Below, in pieces: positions 1 to 6,265 of a stretch of DNA of 8,104 nt. The notes beneath the pieces are model-generated. The model saw nothing but the letters and a program-made list of their open reading frames with translations, was not told the origin of the DNA and searched no databases. This stretch comes from Candidatus Scatousia excrementipullorum (GTDB lineage Bacteria; Cyanobacteriota; Vampirovibrionia; Gastranaerophilales; Gastranaerophilaceae), in the NCBI GenBank assembly GCA_017694215.1, contig JADIND010000026.1, forward strand, positions 1 through 8,104, read 5' to 3'. The position numbers were made by a program, and so were the translations under genes. Every line of letters begins with the position of its first letter. Within the stretch, counting starts at the first letter, position 1.

Positions 1-1
1 A

Positions 2-1648
2 CCGAGAAAAGCAATCCAGCCGCGTACAATTCAATCTAAAACCGAACATACTCCTTCAGATAAAAACGCAACACTGCCAAGACCGGTACGGGAAAAGAAA
101 AAATTTGATAATGTAAAAGACTGGGAAATAGATAAACTAGCGGATGCTCTCATTAAAGGGAACGGTTCCAGAGCTGAAACAGAAAAACAAATCAAAAAAA
201 GAAATATTCCTGATAAAGAAACCATGAACTTTGTAGCACAATATATGGGAGAAATAAACTCAATAGTTCTGGAAAAACTGCATATTTCAGAAGATATGAG
301 AGATTACTTTGAAAATTACGACGACTTAACAAAATCTCAACGTGAAAAATTCGAAAGCTACATGAAAAACCCTTACATAAACGAACTGCGTTCAAAAGTT
401 ATGACGTCAACAATTAAGCTGTTCTTTGACCTATACGGTGCGGACGGAAATAACGAAGAGTTTCAGGAACTTTTAGAATACGCACATAACATAAAACCTG
501 AAAGGATTGCCCGTCAAAAAGAACATGACAGACTGCAGGAAATTTATGAAAAAGAACTGGGAATTTTCGAAACAACTGAACCTGAATCGGAAACTACATC
601 ACCGGTTGCTGCTTCAATAGAACAGGATGATGAGATGAATGACCCTAACAGCAAACTTAGTCATTATCAAAAACTTTTTGAGGAAATAAAAAAAGATTAC
701 GGTGTTCAATCCTATGACTTTACATCCAAAACAGGAGATCATATTACAATAGTTTCTAAACTTGATGAAGCATTAAAAGAAAAACTTCAATCTGATATGA
801 AAATTTTACCAAATGCATTTACGCACAATTACATAAACTATGTTTTAAGAAACCCGCAGGTAACAAATTCATATATTCTGGCACTTCTTTTGGACGAAAA
901 AAATATAGAAGTCGAAAATGATGACCGGTTAATGTCGCTTGATGATGCTGCAAAAATAACAGTGTCGATGTATCAGGATTACACAGATAAATATCCTCTG
1001 GAAACAAGAGCTGCACAACAGGCCGTGTCAGATGGTTTTATTACATTTTCGCGAGAAGATATCACACCTGATCTTTTCAGACTGGGCTTGTTTGAATTTC
1101 CTGAATTATATCTTTCAATGTCACCTGAATGCAAAAAATCAGTTGAAACACAGATTAAGTACATAGAAGAACAATATAAAAATTATAAACGACCACTTTC
1201 TGATGCGGAAATTAACAAAGCAACCATAACTATAATGGAGCTACTAAGAAAATATAATCCGGAACAAACTATTATTAAAGAACCAACACCTTTTATCGGA
1301 TTTGATTCCGTATTTTATTCAATCAGACTCCTTTTACATAATAAAGATATGATAAGAGAAAAAGAAACTCTAAAAACTGATATCAGAAATTATGTAAAAG
1401 AATACGGCGGCTCCATAAGATTCTTACTTGATAAAAAGATGCCGGAAGTATTAAAAATGGCTAAACTGGAACAGTTCTTATGCAGCTATGCATACGACAG
1501 ACCAGGAGAACTTCTTACATATGCCGCACTCAACAAAGACGGAATGAGTTATCTAAGAGAACATAATGCAAAAATGTATGATTTCTTAAAGAAAGAAATT
1601 CTTATGAAAATACCGATGTTAACTCAATTTGAGAATAAGAAAAAATAA
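2..1648 (+). CDS. Large hypothetical protein, 5' end outside the window
   Basis: I do not recognise this protein. The reading frame is open from base 2 with no stop until TAA at 1646-1648, giving at least 548 residues. The first in-frame ATG in the window (224) has no SD (preceded by GATAAAGAAACC), and the 74 codons before it read as ordinary protein, so that ATG is internal and the true start lies upstream. Seen: a basic, Pro/Thr-rich stretch (visible residues 1-35), a charged and probably helical region, an acidic Glu/Thr/Ser/Asp-rich linker at about 190-215 that splits the protein in two, then a long Lys/Glu/Leu/Tyr-rich and probably helical C-terminal half. No signal peptide, transmembrane segment or catalytic motif is visible. 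It is most likely a soluble or scaffold protein, but no function can be assigned. It converges on pnp, with a strong palindrome between the two genes. Confidence 0.85.
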   Translation, partial: PRKAIQPRTIQSKTEHTPSDKNATLPRPVREKKKFDNVKDWEIDKLADALIKGNGSRAETEKQIKKRNIPDKETMNFVAQYMGEINSIVLEKLHISEDMRDYFENYDDLTKSQREKFESYMKNPYINELRSKVMTSTIKLFFDLYGADGNNEEFQELLEYAHNIKPERIARQKEHDRLQEIYEKELGIFETTEPESETTSPVAASIEQDDEMNDPNSKLSHYQKLFEEIKKDYGVQSYDFTSKTGDHITIVSKLDEALKEKLQSDMKILPNAFTHNYINYVLRNPQVTNSYILALLLDEKNIEVENDDRLMSLDDAAKITVSMYQDYTDKYPLETRAAQQAVSDGFITFSREDITPDLFRLGLFEFPELYLSMSPECKKSVETQIKYIEEQYKNYKRPLSDAEINKATITIMELLRKYNPEQTIIKEPTPFIGFDSVFYSIRLLLHNKDMIREKETLKTDIRNYVKEYGGSIRFLLDKKMPEVLKMAKLEQFLCSYAYDRPGELLTYAALNKDGMSYLREHNAKMYDFLKKEILMKIPMLTQFENKKK

Positions 1649-1670
1649 AAGACTTCTTTCATAATATAAA

Positions 1671-1704
1671 AGAGCGGAAACTTAAAATTTTAAGTTTCCG
1701 CTCT
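1671..1704. terminator. Perfect 34-bp palindrome, bidirectional terminator between convergent genes
   Basis: The arm AGAGCGGAAACTTAAAA is followed immediately by its exact complement, so 17 bp pair perfectly (in RNA the AT centre forms the loop). It lies 22 bp after the stop of the plus-strand gene and 19 bp after the stop of pnp. On the minus strand the stem is followed by TTTATATTAT, a reasonable U-rich tail for pnp. On the plus strand the tail is poorer (GCATTATTG), though the T-rich second half of the palindrome may help. Confidence 0.85.
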
Positions 1705-1723
1705 GCATTATTGAATATTAAAA

Positions 1724-3865
1724 TTACTGGCAGTTAGCCTTTTCCTCTTCGGAAACACCTTTAATAGTAAGGTTAACTCTGCCTTTGTCATCAATTTTAA
1801 TAACCTTAACGATTACTTCCTGACCGATTTGGAGATGAGGTTCAATAGTTTCTATACGTTCGTTGCAAACCTGAGAAATATGAACCATACCATCTTTACC
1901 CGGAGCGAGTTCGACAAAAGCACCGATAGGAATGATTCTGACAACTCTGCCTCTTACAACCATACCAGGTTCAGGTCTGAATGTAAGATCTTTAATCATT
2001 TTTCTTGCGATTTCAGCACCTTCCTGATCGTTAGAAGTAATTGTTACAACACCGCTGTCCTGAATATCGATTTCAGCACCGGAAGCGTCTATAATTGCAC
2101 GGATTTGTTTTCCGCCAGGTCCGATAACGGTTCCGATATCTTCAACAGGAATTGTCATAGTAGTAATGCTTGGTGCATATGGAGAAAGGTGATCTGCAGG
2201 GGCAGTAATAACTTTTCTCATTTCACCTAATATATGCAATCTTCCTTCTTTAGCCTGGAACAAAGCTTTACGCAAAGTTTCATTCGGAATACCCTTAGCC
2301 TTCATATCCATTTGAAGAGCAGTAATTCCGGTATCATTACCTGTAACTTTAAAGTCCATATCGCCGAGGAAGTCTTCTATGCCTTGAATATCTGTTAATA
2401 CAACAGGTTCGTAACCTTCTTCTTTAATCATACCCATTGCAACGCCGCCTATCATGCATTTAACAGGAACACCGGCATTCATCAAAGCCATAGATGAACC
2501 GCAAGTTGAGGCCATAGATGTTGAACCGTTTGATTCAAGAACATCAGATGTAACACGGATTGTATAGCCGAATTCTTCCTGAGAAGGAAGTGCAGGAACA
2601 TTAGCTCTTTCAGCGAGATGCCCGTGTCCGACTTCACGTCTTCCCGGTCCTCTTAGAGCTTTTACTTCACCAACGGAGAAGCCAGGGAATATGTATTTAT
2701 GCATATAAGTTTTTTCTGTTTGAGGATCAACACCGTCAAGCTCCTGTTTCATACCAGGACCGGCAAGAGTTGCAACAGAAAGAACCTGAGTTTGTCCTCT
2801 TGTGAAAACAGCTGACCCATGGGCTCTAGGAATAACACCTACTTCACACCATATTGGACGAACTTCGGTAGGTTTTCGACCGTCAGCTCTTACGCCTTCA
2901 TCAAGAATCATAGAACGCATAACTTTCTTTTCTGCAGCCTTAAATTCTTCTGCAACAAAGTCAACGCCGGTTTCTTCAATCATTTTTCTGATTGCATGAT
3001 CTTCAGGAAGAGCATCAATTTTTTCTTTCACAAGTTTTTTAGCTTCTTCAAGTTTTTCCTGTCTGTAAGTTCTGTCAAAATTATGATAAGCATCAACAAT
3101 CATATCGTGAGCAGTTTCGTGAATAATATTTTTGATTTCTGTTGTATCGTAAGGGTTCACGAATTCTTCTCTTACAACGCCGCAAGCTTTAGCAAATTCA
3201 AGCTGAGCATCGCACTGTTTTCTGATTTCACCCTGAGCAAATTCAACGGCAGCCATAATATCGTCTTCCGTAACGAATTTACATCCGGCCTCAACCATAA
3301 TAACGCTGTCGTGAGTACCCGCAACAACGATATCCAAATCGGATTTGTCAGCCTGCTGGTGAGTAGGATTTGCGATCATATTACCGTTTTCATCTCTTGA
3401 AACTCTGACGGCACCAATAGGGCCTTCAAACGGAGCACCAGAAAGCATTAAAGCACAAGAGGCACCCAGCATAGCAAGAGTATCAGGTTGGTTCTGCTGA
3501 TCATAGCTGAATAACTGTGCAACAATCTGTATATCATTTCTGTAACCTTTAGGGAATAAAGGTCTGATAGGTCTGTCAATCAATCTTGAAATAAGAATTG
3601 CCTTATCGCTTGCCTTACCTTCAGAACGGTTGTAACCGCCTGGGATACGGCCGATAGCAGACATTCTTTCTTCATAATCAATAAGTAAAGGGAAGAAATC
3701 AATGCCGACACGAGGTTCCTTAGAAACAACACAGTGAACAAATAACATCGTATCACCGCATCTTACAGTAACAGAACCATTAGTTGACTGAGCATACTTC
3801 CCGGTTTCGACAACGACGTTCTTTCCGCCGATTTCGATTTCAAATTTCTTAGTTTCCGGTACCAT
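1724..3865 (-). CDS. pnp: Polyribonucleotide nucleotidyltransferase (PNPase)
   Basis: PNPase degrades RNA 3' to 5' by phosphorolysis, releasing nucleoside diphosphates, and can run in reverse to add tails; it works as a cytoplasmic trimer, often with an RNA degradosome. The 713-residue length is normal and the domain order is complete: RNase PH domain 1 (about 10-140), helical domain (about 150-230), RNase PH domain 2 (about 310-550), KH domain with GPGGK at 582-586, and S1 domain (about 634-703). Catalytic residues matching E. coli D486, D492 and K494 are present as D498, D504 and K506 within EDFLGDMDFK. LIDRPIRPLFP and RGPGRREVGHG are family signatures. The loop matching E. coli FFRR reads Y78-N79-R80-S81, so its last arginine is serine. 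The start is supported by AAAAGG about 6 bases upstream. It appears to be transcribed alone; rpsO, a frequent neighbour, is not beside it. Confidence 0.98.
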   Translation of the reverse strand: MVPETKKFEIEIGGKNVVVETGKYAQSTNGSVTVRCGDTMLFVHCVVSKEPRVGIDFFPLLIDYEERMSAIGRIPGGYNRSEGKASDKAILISRLIDRPIRPLFPKGYRNDIQIVAQLFSYDQQNQPDTLAMLGASCALMLSGAPFEGPIGAVRVSRDENGNMIANPTHQQADKSDLDIVVAGTHDSVIMVEAGCKFVTEDDIMAAVEFAQGEIRKQCDAQLEFAKACGVVREEFVNPYDTTEIKNIIHETAHDMIVDAYHNFDRTYRQEKLEEAKKLVKEKIDALPEDHAIRKMIEETGVDFVAEEFKAAEKKVMRSMILDEGVRADGRKPTEVRPIWCEVGVIPRAHGSAVFTRGQTQVLSVATLAGPGMKQELDGVDPQTEKTYMHKYIFPGFSVGEVKALRGPGRREVGHGHLAERANVPALPSQEEFGYTIRVTSDVLESNGSTSMASTCGSSMALMNAGVPVKCMIGGVAMGMIKEEGYEPVVLTDIQGIEDFLGDMDFKVTGNDTGITALQMDMKAKGIPNETLRKALFQAKEGRLHILGEMRKVITAPADHLSPYAPSITTMTIPVEDIGTVIGPGGKQIRAIIDASGAEIDIQDSGVVTITSNDQEGAEIARKMIKDLTFRPEPGMVVRGRVVRIIPIGAFVELAPGKDGMVHISQVCNERIETIEPHLQIGQEVIVKVIKIDDKGRVNLTIKGVSEEEKANCQ

Positions 3866-3882
3866 AATTACCTTTTCTTTCT

Positions 3883-3897
3883 GCGTTAACCTAACGC
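3883..3897 (-). promoter_or_regulatory. Small hairpin in the pnp leader
   Basis: A 6-bp perfect inverted repeat (GCGTTA / TAACGC, 3-base loop) lies about 8 bases upstream of the pnp SD, between the predicted promoter and the start codon. In E. coli, pnp is autoregulated through a structured leader processed by RNase III. This stem is far smaller, so a comparable role is only a possibility. Confidence 0.35.
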
Positions 3898-3929
3898 CTT
3901 AAATCTATACACTTCTAATGTTCAATATA

Positions 3930-3935
3930 ATTATA
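3930..3935 (-). promoter_or_regulatory. pnp promoter -10 box
   Basis: The minus strand reads a perfect TATAAT here, 64 bases upstream of the pnp ATG, which predicts a leader of roughly 55-60 bases. No good -35 is visible: the expected place is only T/A-rich (TTTTTA). The surroundings are very AT-rich, so the box is plausible rather than proven. The core TATAATTATA is symmetric and reads as a -10 on the plus strand too, but nothing lies downstream on that side. Confidence 0.5.
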
Positions 3936-3976
3936 CCGCAAACATGAAATATTAAAAATAAATTTATAAACATTAA

Positions 3977-4107
3977 TTAATTAAAATGTGGATAATCATC
4001 CTTGATTTCCCAGCCATCATGTTCAATTAAAGCACCGCACCATTGTCCGTATTGAGCAGAGGTTCTGTTTACACAACCTCTGCAAGAGTAAATGCTTTTA
4101 GTTTCAT
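3977..4107 (-). pseudogene. Internally deleted, frameshifted type IV/II prepilin relic
   Basis: After a strong SD, the minus strand encodes MKLKAFTLAEVV and then TAA (4107 down to 4069). K-A-F-T-L-A-E-V is the class III prepilin signature: short basic leader, cleavage before F, hydrophobic start with Glu at mature position 5. In the -1 frame, 32 codons follow from 4075 to a TAA at 3979-3977. They include WCGALIEHDGWEIKDDYP, which resembles the C-terminal tail of short prepilins I associate with Gastranaerophilales. Such proteins are usually well over 100 residues, so the middle appears to be deleted and the frame lost. The promoter, SD and two operator-like palindromes upstream look intact. 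The N-terminal identification is firm; the C-terminal one is from memory. A real 12-residue leader peptide or an assembly misjoin are alternatives. Confidence 0.7.
4056..4083. repeat. 9-bp inverted repeat spanning the junction of the prepilin relic
   Basis: GCAGAGGTT and AACCTCTGC pair perfectly around a 10-base loop. On the minus strand the first arm encodes part of Leu-Ala-Glu-Val of the prepilin head and the second lies in the tail fragment, so the hairpin sits on the apparent deletion join. No T-run follows in either direction, so it is not a standard terminator. Confidence 0.6.
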
Positions 4108-4113
4108 AAATCG

Positions 4114-4120
4114 TCCTCCC
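4114..4120 (-). promoter_or_regulatory. Strong Shine-Dalgarno site of the prepilin relic
   Basis: GGGAGGA on the minus strand lies six bases before the ATG at 4107. This is one of the two best ribosome binding sites in the window, and it fixes the relic's start codon. Confidence 0.75.
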
Positions 4121-4122
4121 TT

Positions 4123-4134
4123 CCCATATATGGG
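4123..4134. promoter_or_regulatory. Operator-like palindrome 1 (CCCATATATGGG)
   Basis: This perfect 12-bp palindrome lies just downstream of the predicted start of transcription for the minus-strand relic and just before its SD. It matches palindrome 2 in form (CCC, six A/T, GGG) and both are followed on the plus strand by T-(A or C)-A. It is probably the binding site of a dimeric repressor; the adjacent XRE-type protein is the obvious candidate, by inference. Confidence 0.65.
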
Positions 4135-4150
4135 TAACTTTATTACAAGT

Positions 4151-4178
4151 ATTATCTAAAATCCCAAATATGGGTCAA
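4151..4178 (-). promoter_or_regulatory. Sigma-70-type promoter driving the prepilin relic
   Basis: On the minus strand, TTGACC (4178-4173, 5 of 6 to consensus) and GATAAT (4156-4151, 5 of 6) are separated by 16 bp. Transcription would start near 4144, about 37 bases before the relic's ATG. The spacer and the edge of the -35 overlap palindrome 2, while palindrome 1 lies just past the start site, a layout suited to repression at both places. Confidence 0.65.
4163..4174. promoter_or_regulatory. Operator-like palindrome 2 (CCCAAATATGGG)
   Basis: Second copy of the CCC-(A/T)6-GGG palindrome, one central mismatch from perfect symmetry. Its centre is exactly 40 bp from that of palindrome 1, close to four helical turns, so bound dimers would face the same side of the DNA. 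It lies 35 bp before the XRE gene's ATG and overlaps the -35/spacer of the opposing promoter, so it could control both directions. Confidence 0.65.
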
Positions 4179-4209
4179 TTTTGTTAAGCAAAATAAGGCA
4201 ATTTGTTAC

Positions 4210-4485
4210 ATGAAGGAAAGAGAAAAACTTTACTGTAAATATGTCGGACAAGCCATTAGGGCAATACGGGAAGAAAATTCCGGAAAAAGCGGATTAATGT
4301 TTTCTTATGAAAATGACATTCCGAAATCAACAATGTCAAGGATTGAACGCGGTGAAAATGAGGCTCAGCTTGTGACGCTGAAAAAAATTGCAGAAGGATT
4401 TGGCTGGAAACTTTCCGAATTGTTTCAGCATATAGAAGAAAAATTACCTGAAGATTTTAAAATTTTTGATGAAGAGCACTACTAA
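4210..4485 (+). CDS. XRE-family helix-turn-helix transcriptional regulator
   Basis: This 91-residue protein is essentially a single Cro/C1-type DNA-binding domain. A basic N-terminal helix (residues 1-25) leads into the helix-turn-helix region (about 30-65): IPKSTMSRIERGENEAQLVT, with the family's S-x-I-E-R-G-E-x recognition pattern, followed by LKKIAEGFGWKLSELF, the usual last helices. A short acidic tail follows. There is no sensor or protease domain, so any signal would act through oligomerisation or a partner. The ATG has only a weak, distant SD (AAGG, 11 bases away), and no better in-frame start is seen. I could not find a convincing promoter for it. The two CCC-(A/T)6-GGG palindromes just upstream, between this gene and the divergent prepilin relic, suggest autoregulation and control of the divergent promoter. 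It is first in a tight cluster with the small gene, the RqcH homologue and the polymerase. Confidence 0.9.
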   Translation: MKEREKLYCKYVGQAIRAIREENSGKSGLMFSYENDIPKSTMSRIERGENEAQLVTLKKIAEGFGWKLSELFQHIEEKLPEDFKIFDEEHY

Positions 4486-4511
4486 TACGTTTTTTCTGGT
4501 AAGATAAGACT

Positions 4512-4670
4512 ATGATTACTACAGAAAATATAAAAATACGTCTTCAGCTCCCGACAGATACAGAACATATAGAAACATCCCTGCACCAACTTGGTATTAA
4601 ACCTTTGAGATGGGCAATTACGGAAGTTGACGGCGAAACACTTAATATAAGCGTATCTTACGAAACATAA
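4512..4670 (+). CDS. Small hypothetical protein (52 aa) upstream of the RqcH homologue
   Basis: A complete short frame runs from ATG 4512 to TAA 4668-4670, starting MITTENIKIRLQLPTDTEHI and ending ISVSYET. I do not recognise it. It begins 26 bp after the XRE stop and ends 2 bp before the ATG of the RqcH homologue, whose start has no SD of its own, so translation through this frame may help start the next gene. The composition (alternating charged and hydrophobic residues, one Trp, no Cys, no hydrophobic segment) looks like a small soluble beta/alpha fold. The strand-like NIKIRLQL and TLNISVSYET at the two ends could pair. Its own SD is weak (GGTAAG about 11 bases away). In favour of a real gene: tight fit in the operon and protein-like codons. 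Against: short length and no homologue that I know. Confidence 0.6.
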   Translation: MITTENIKIRLQLPTDTEHIETSLHQLGIKPLRWAITEVDGETLNISVSYET

Positions 4671-4672
4671 CT

Positions 4673-6265
4673 ATGATTACATTCGACAGCTTGACGCTAT
4701 GTGCGTGGATAAAGGAGAATAAATTTTTTTTAGAGGGTGCAAGAATTCAAAAAATTCAGCAGCCCACAAGACGCGAACTTGTTTTTACCATAAGGAATCA
4801 GGGGGAAACAAAAAAATTCTACATTAACATAAATCCTCAACTGCACCACATCTGCTTTATGGATAAAGAAAACGAATTACGCAGAATGATTGCAATCCCG
4901 AAAAAACCGCCGATGTTTTGTATGCTTTTGAGAAAATATCTTGAAAATTCCAAGATTTGCGAAGTTAAACAGCCTCCGTATGAAAGAATTTTGGAATTTT
5001 ATATAGAGACATTTAATGAATTATCAGAAAAAATTTATCTTTGTTTTGCAATAGAACTTATGGGAAAACACTCAAATGCAGTTCTGTATAATTACGACAC
5101 AAATATCATAATCGGCTGTGCACATAATGTAGGCTCAGAAAAGAGTAGTGTGCGTGAAATGGCAGGAACTCTTCCTTACACATATCCGCCAAAACAAAAT
5201 AAAACTGATATTTTAAATTACACCGGAGAACTTGATTATAATTCTCTTAGTACCCATTTTTACGGAATATCAAAATCTTTTGAAAAACAAATATACGCTC
5301 AGCCTCTTTCAAAAATAAAAGATTATATAGAATTAAAAAATGTAAAACCCGCGATTTCAAAAGATTACAGAGAATTTTCACTTTTTGCGGAACTAGTTGA
5401 AAATCCGAGTTTACAGACTTCTGTAAATAATATGATTGATAACTATTACACATACTATCAGGAAAAAGATAAATTCCAATCGTTAAAAACACACCTAACA
5501 ACAATAACAAATCAAAAAATTAAAAAGTTTGAAAATTCGATAAAAAAACTTTCCACACAGCTGGAGAGAGAGGAAAAAACCGAAAAATTCAGGCTCTATG
5601 GAGATTTGATTATGGCAAACCTCTACAATAATACTGACTATTCGCCATTTATAGAAGTCTTTGACTACGAGAACACCCAAAATATAACAATAGAACTTGA
5701 TAATACAAAAACACTAAAAGAAAACGCAAATAATTTTTACAAACTGTACAACAAAGGAAAAACATCAAAACAAAAACTCACAGAAATGAAAGAAACATTT
5801 ACTGCGAACCTTGATTATTATAAACAGGTTTTATATTCAATAGAATGTTCCCAAAATATAACAGACCTGATTGAAATCAAAAATGAACTTGAACCAGAAT
5901 ACACGGACAGAAAAGAGAAAACTCATACATCAATCGAACCTTTAAAGATTATTAACGGAAATTTCACAATATTTATAGGTAAAAACAACAGACAAAATGA
6001 CTATATAATCTCAAAACTTGCAAAAGATGATGACTTATGGTTCCATACAAAAGACTGTGCAGGCTCGCATGTTCTCTTGAAAGGTGAAAATCCGCCGGAC
6101 AACCTTATACTTGAATGTGCAAAACTTGCAAAAGAGAATTCTTCAGCACCAGATTCTTCCAAAATAGGTGTGATATATACAAAACGAAAATATTTACGAA
6201 AACCGCCAAAAGCGAATCTTGGATATGTAACTTACAAAAACGAAAAAGAAATAATAATTGACTAA
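4673..6265 (+). CDS. rqcH: NFACT family protein, RqcH/Rqc2 homologue (FbpA-like)
   Basis: RqcH binds 50S subunits blocked by peptidyl-tRNA after ribosome splitting and recruits tRNA-Ala to add an alanine tail that marks the stalled peptide for degradation. The 530-residue protein has the family layout: NFACT-N (1 to about 185) with GARIQKIQQP, PPMFCMLLRKYLE, ELMGKHSN and GTLPYTYPPKQNK; a Lys/Glu-rich helical and coiled-coil middle (about 255-415); and NFACT-R (about 424-530) with IGKNNRQND and DLWFHTKDCAGSHVLLKG. It is slightly shorter than the B. subtilis protein (about 570). The Asp-Arg pair required for tailing in B. subtilis (D97-R98) appears here as E104-R105 in YERILEF, a conservative change. 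The gene lacks an SD and lies 2 bp after the 52-codon gene, and its stop overlaps the next start (TAATG), so coupling is likely on both sides. Older annotations call the family fibronectin-binding. Confidence 0.93.
   Translation: MITFDSLTLCAWIKENKFFLEGARIQKIQQPTRRELVFTIRNQGETKKFYININPQLHHICFMDKENELRRMIAIPKKPPMFCMLLRKYLENSKICEVKQPPYERILEFYIETFNELSEKIYLCFAIELMGKHSNAVLYNYDTNIIIGCAHNVGSEKSSVREMAGTLPYTYPPKQNKTDILNYTGELDYNSLSTHFYGISKSFEKQIYAQPLSKIKDYIELKNVKPAISKDYREFSLFAELVENPSLQTSVNNMIDNYYTYYQEKDKFQSLKTHLTTITNQKIKKFENSIKKLSTQLEREEKTEKFRLYGDLIMANLYNNTDYSPFIEVFDYENTQNITIELDNTKTLKENANNFYKLYNKGKTSKQKLTEMKETFTANLDYYKQVLYSIECSQNITDLIEIKNELEPEYTDRKEKTHTSIEPLKIINGNFTIFIGKNNRQNDYIISKLAKDDDLWFHTKDCAGSHVLLKGENPPDNLILECAKLAKENSSAPDSSKIGVIYTKRKYLRKPPKANLGYVTYKNEKEIIID

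Noticed and set aside
224..226. ATG as the start of the first gene
   Set aside because: The frame is open back to base 2 with normal codon use and no SD precedes this ATG, so it is internal.
2819..3400. 193-codon open frame on the plus strand inside pnp
   Set aside because: It is antisense to well-conserved PNPase codons and its Phe/Ser/Asn-rich product looks like a shadow of them; no SD or family resemblance.
3977..4107. Programmed -1 frameshift joining the prepilin head to the tail as a 44-residue protein
   Set aside because: There is no slippery heptamer at the join (GTTGTGTAA), and a head and tail without the pilin body would make no sensible product. Deletion explains it better.
4123..4174. 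Resemblance of CC-(A/T)6-GG to the eukaryotic CArG box
   Set aside because: The gene context is clearly bacterial; the match reflects a generic short palindrome.
4486..4511. Terminator after the XRE gene from the run of six T
   Set aside because: No stem precedes the T run, so it would not terminate; the downstream genes probably share the transcript.
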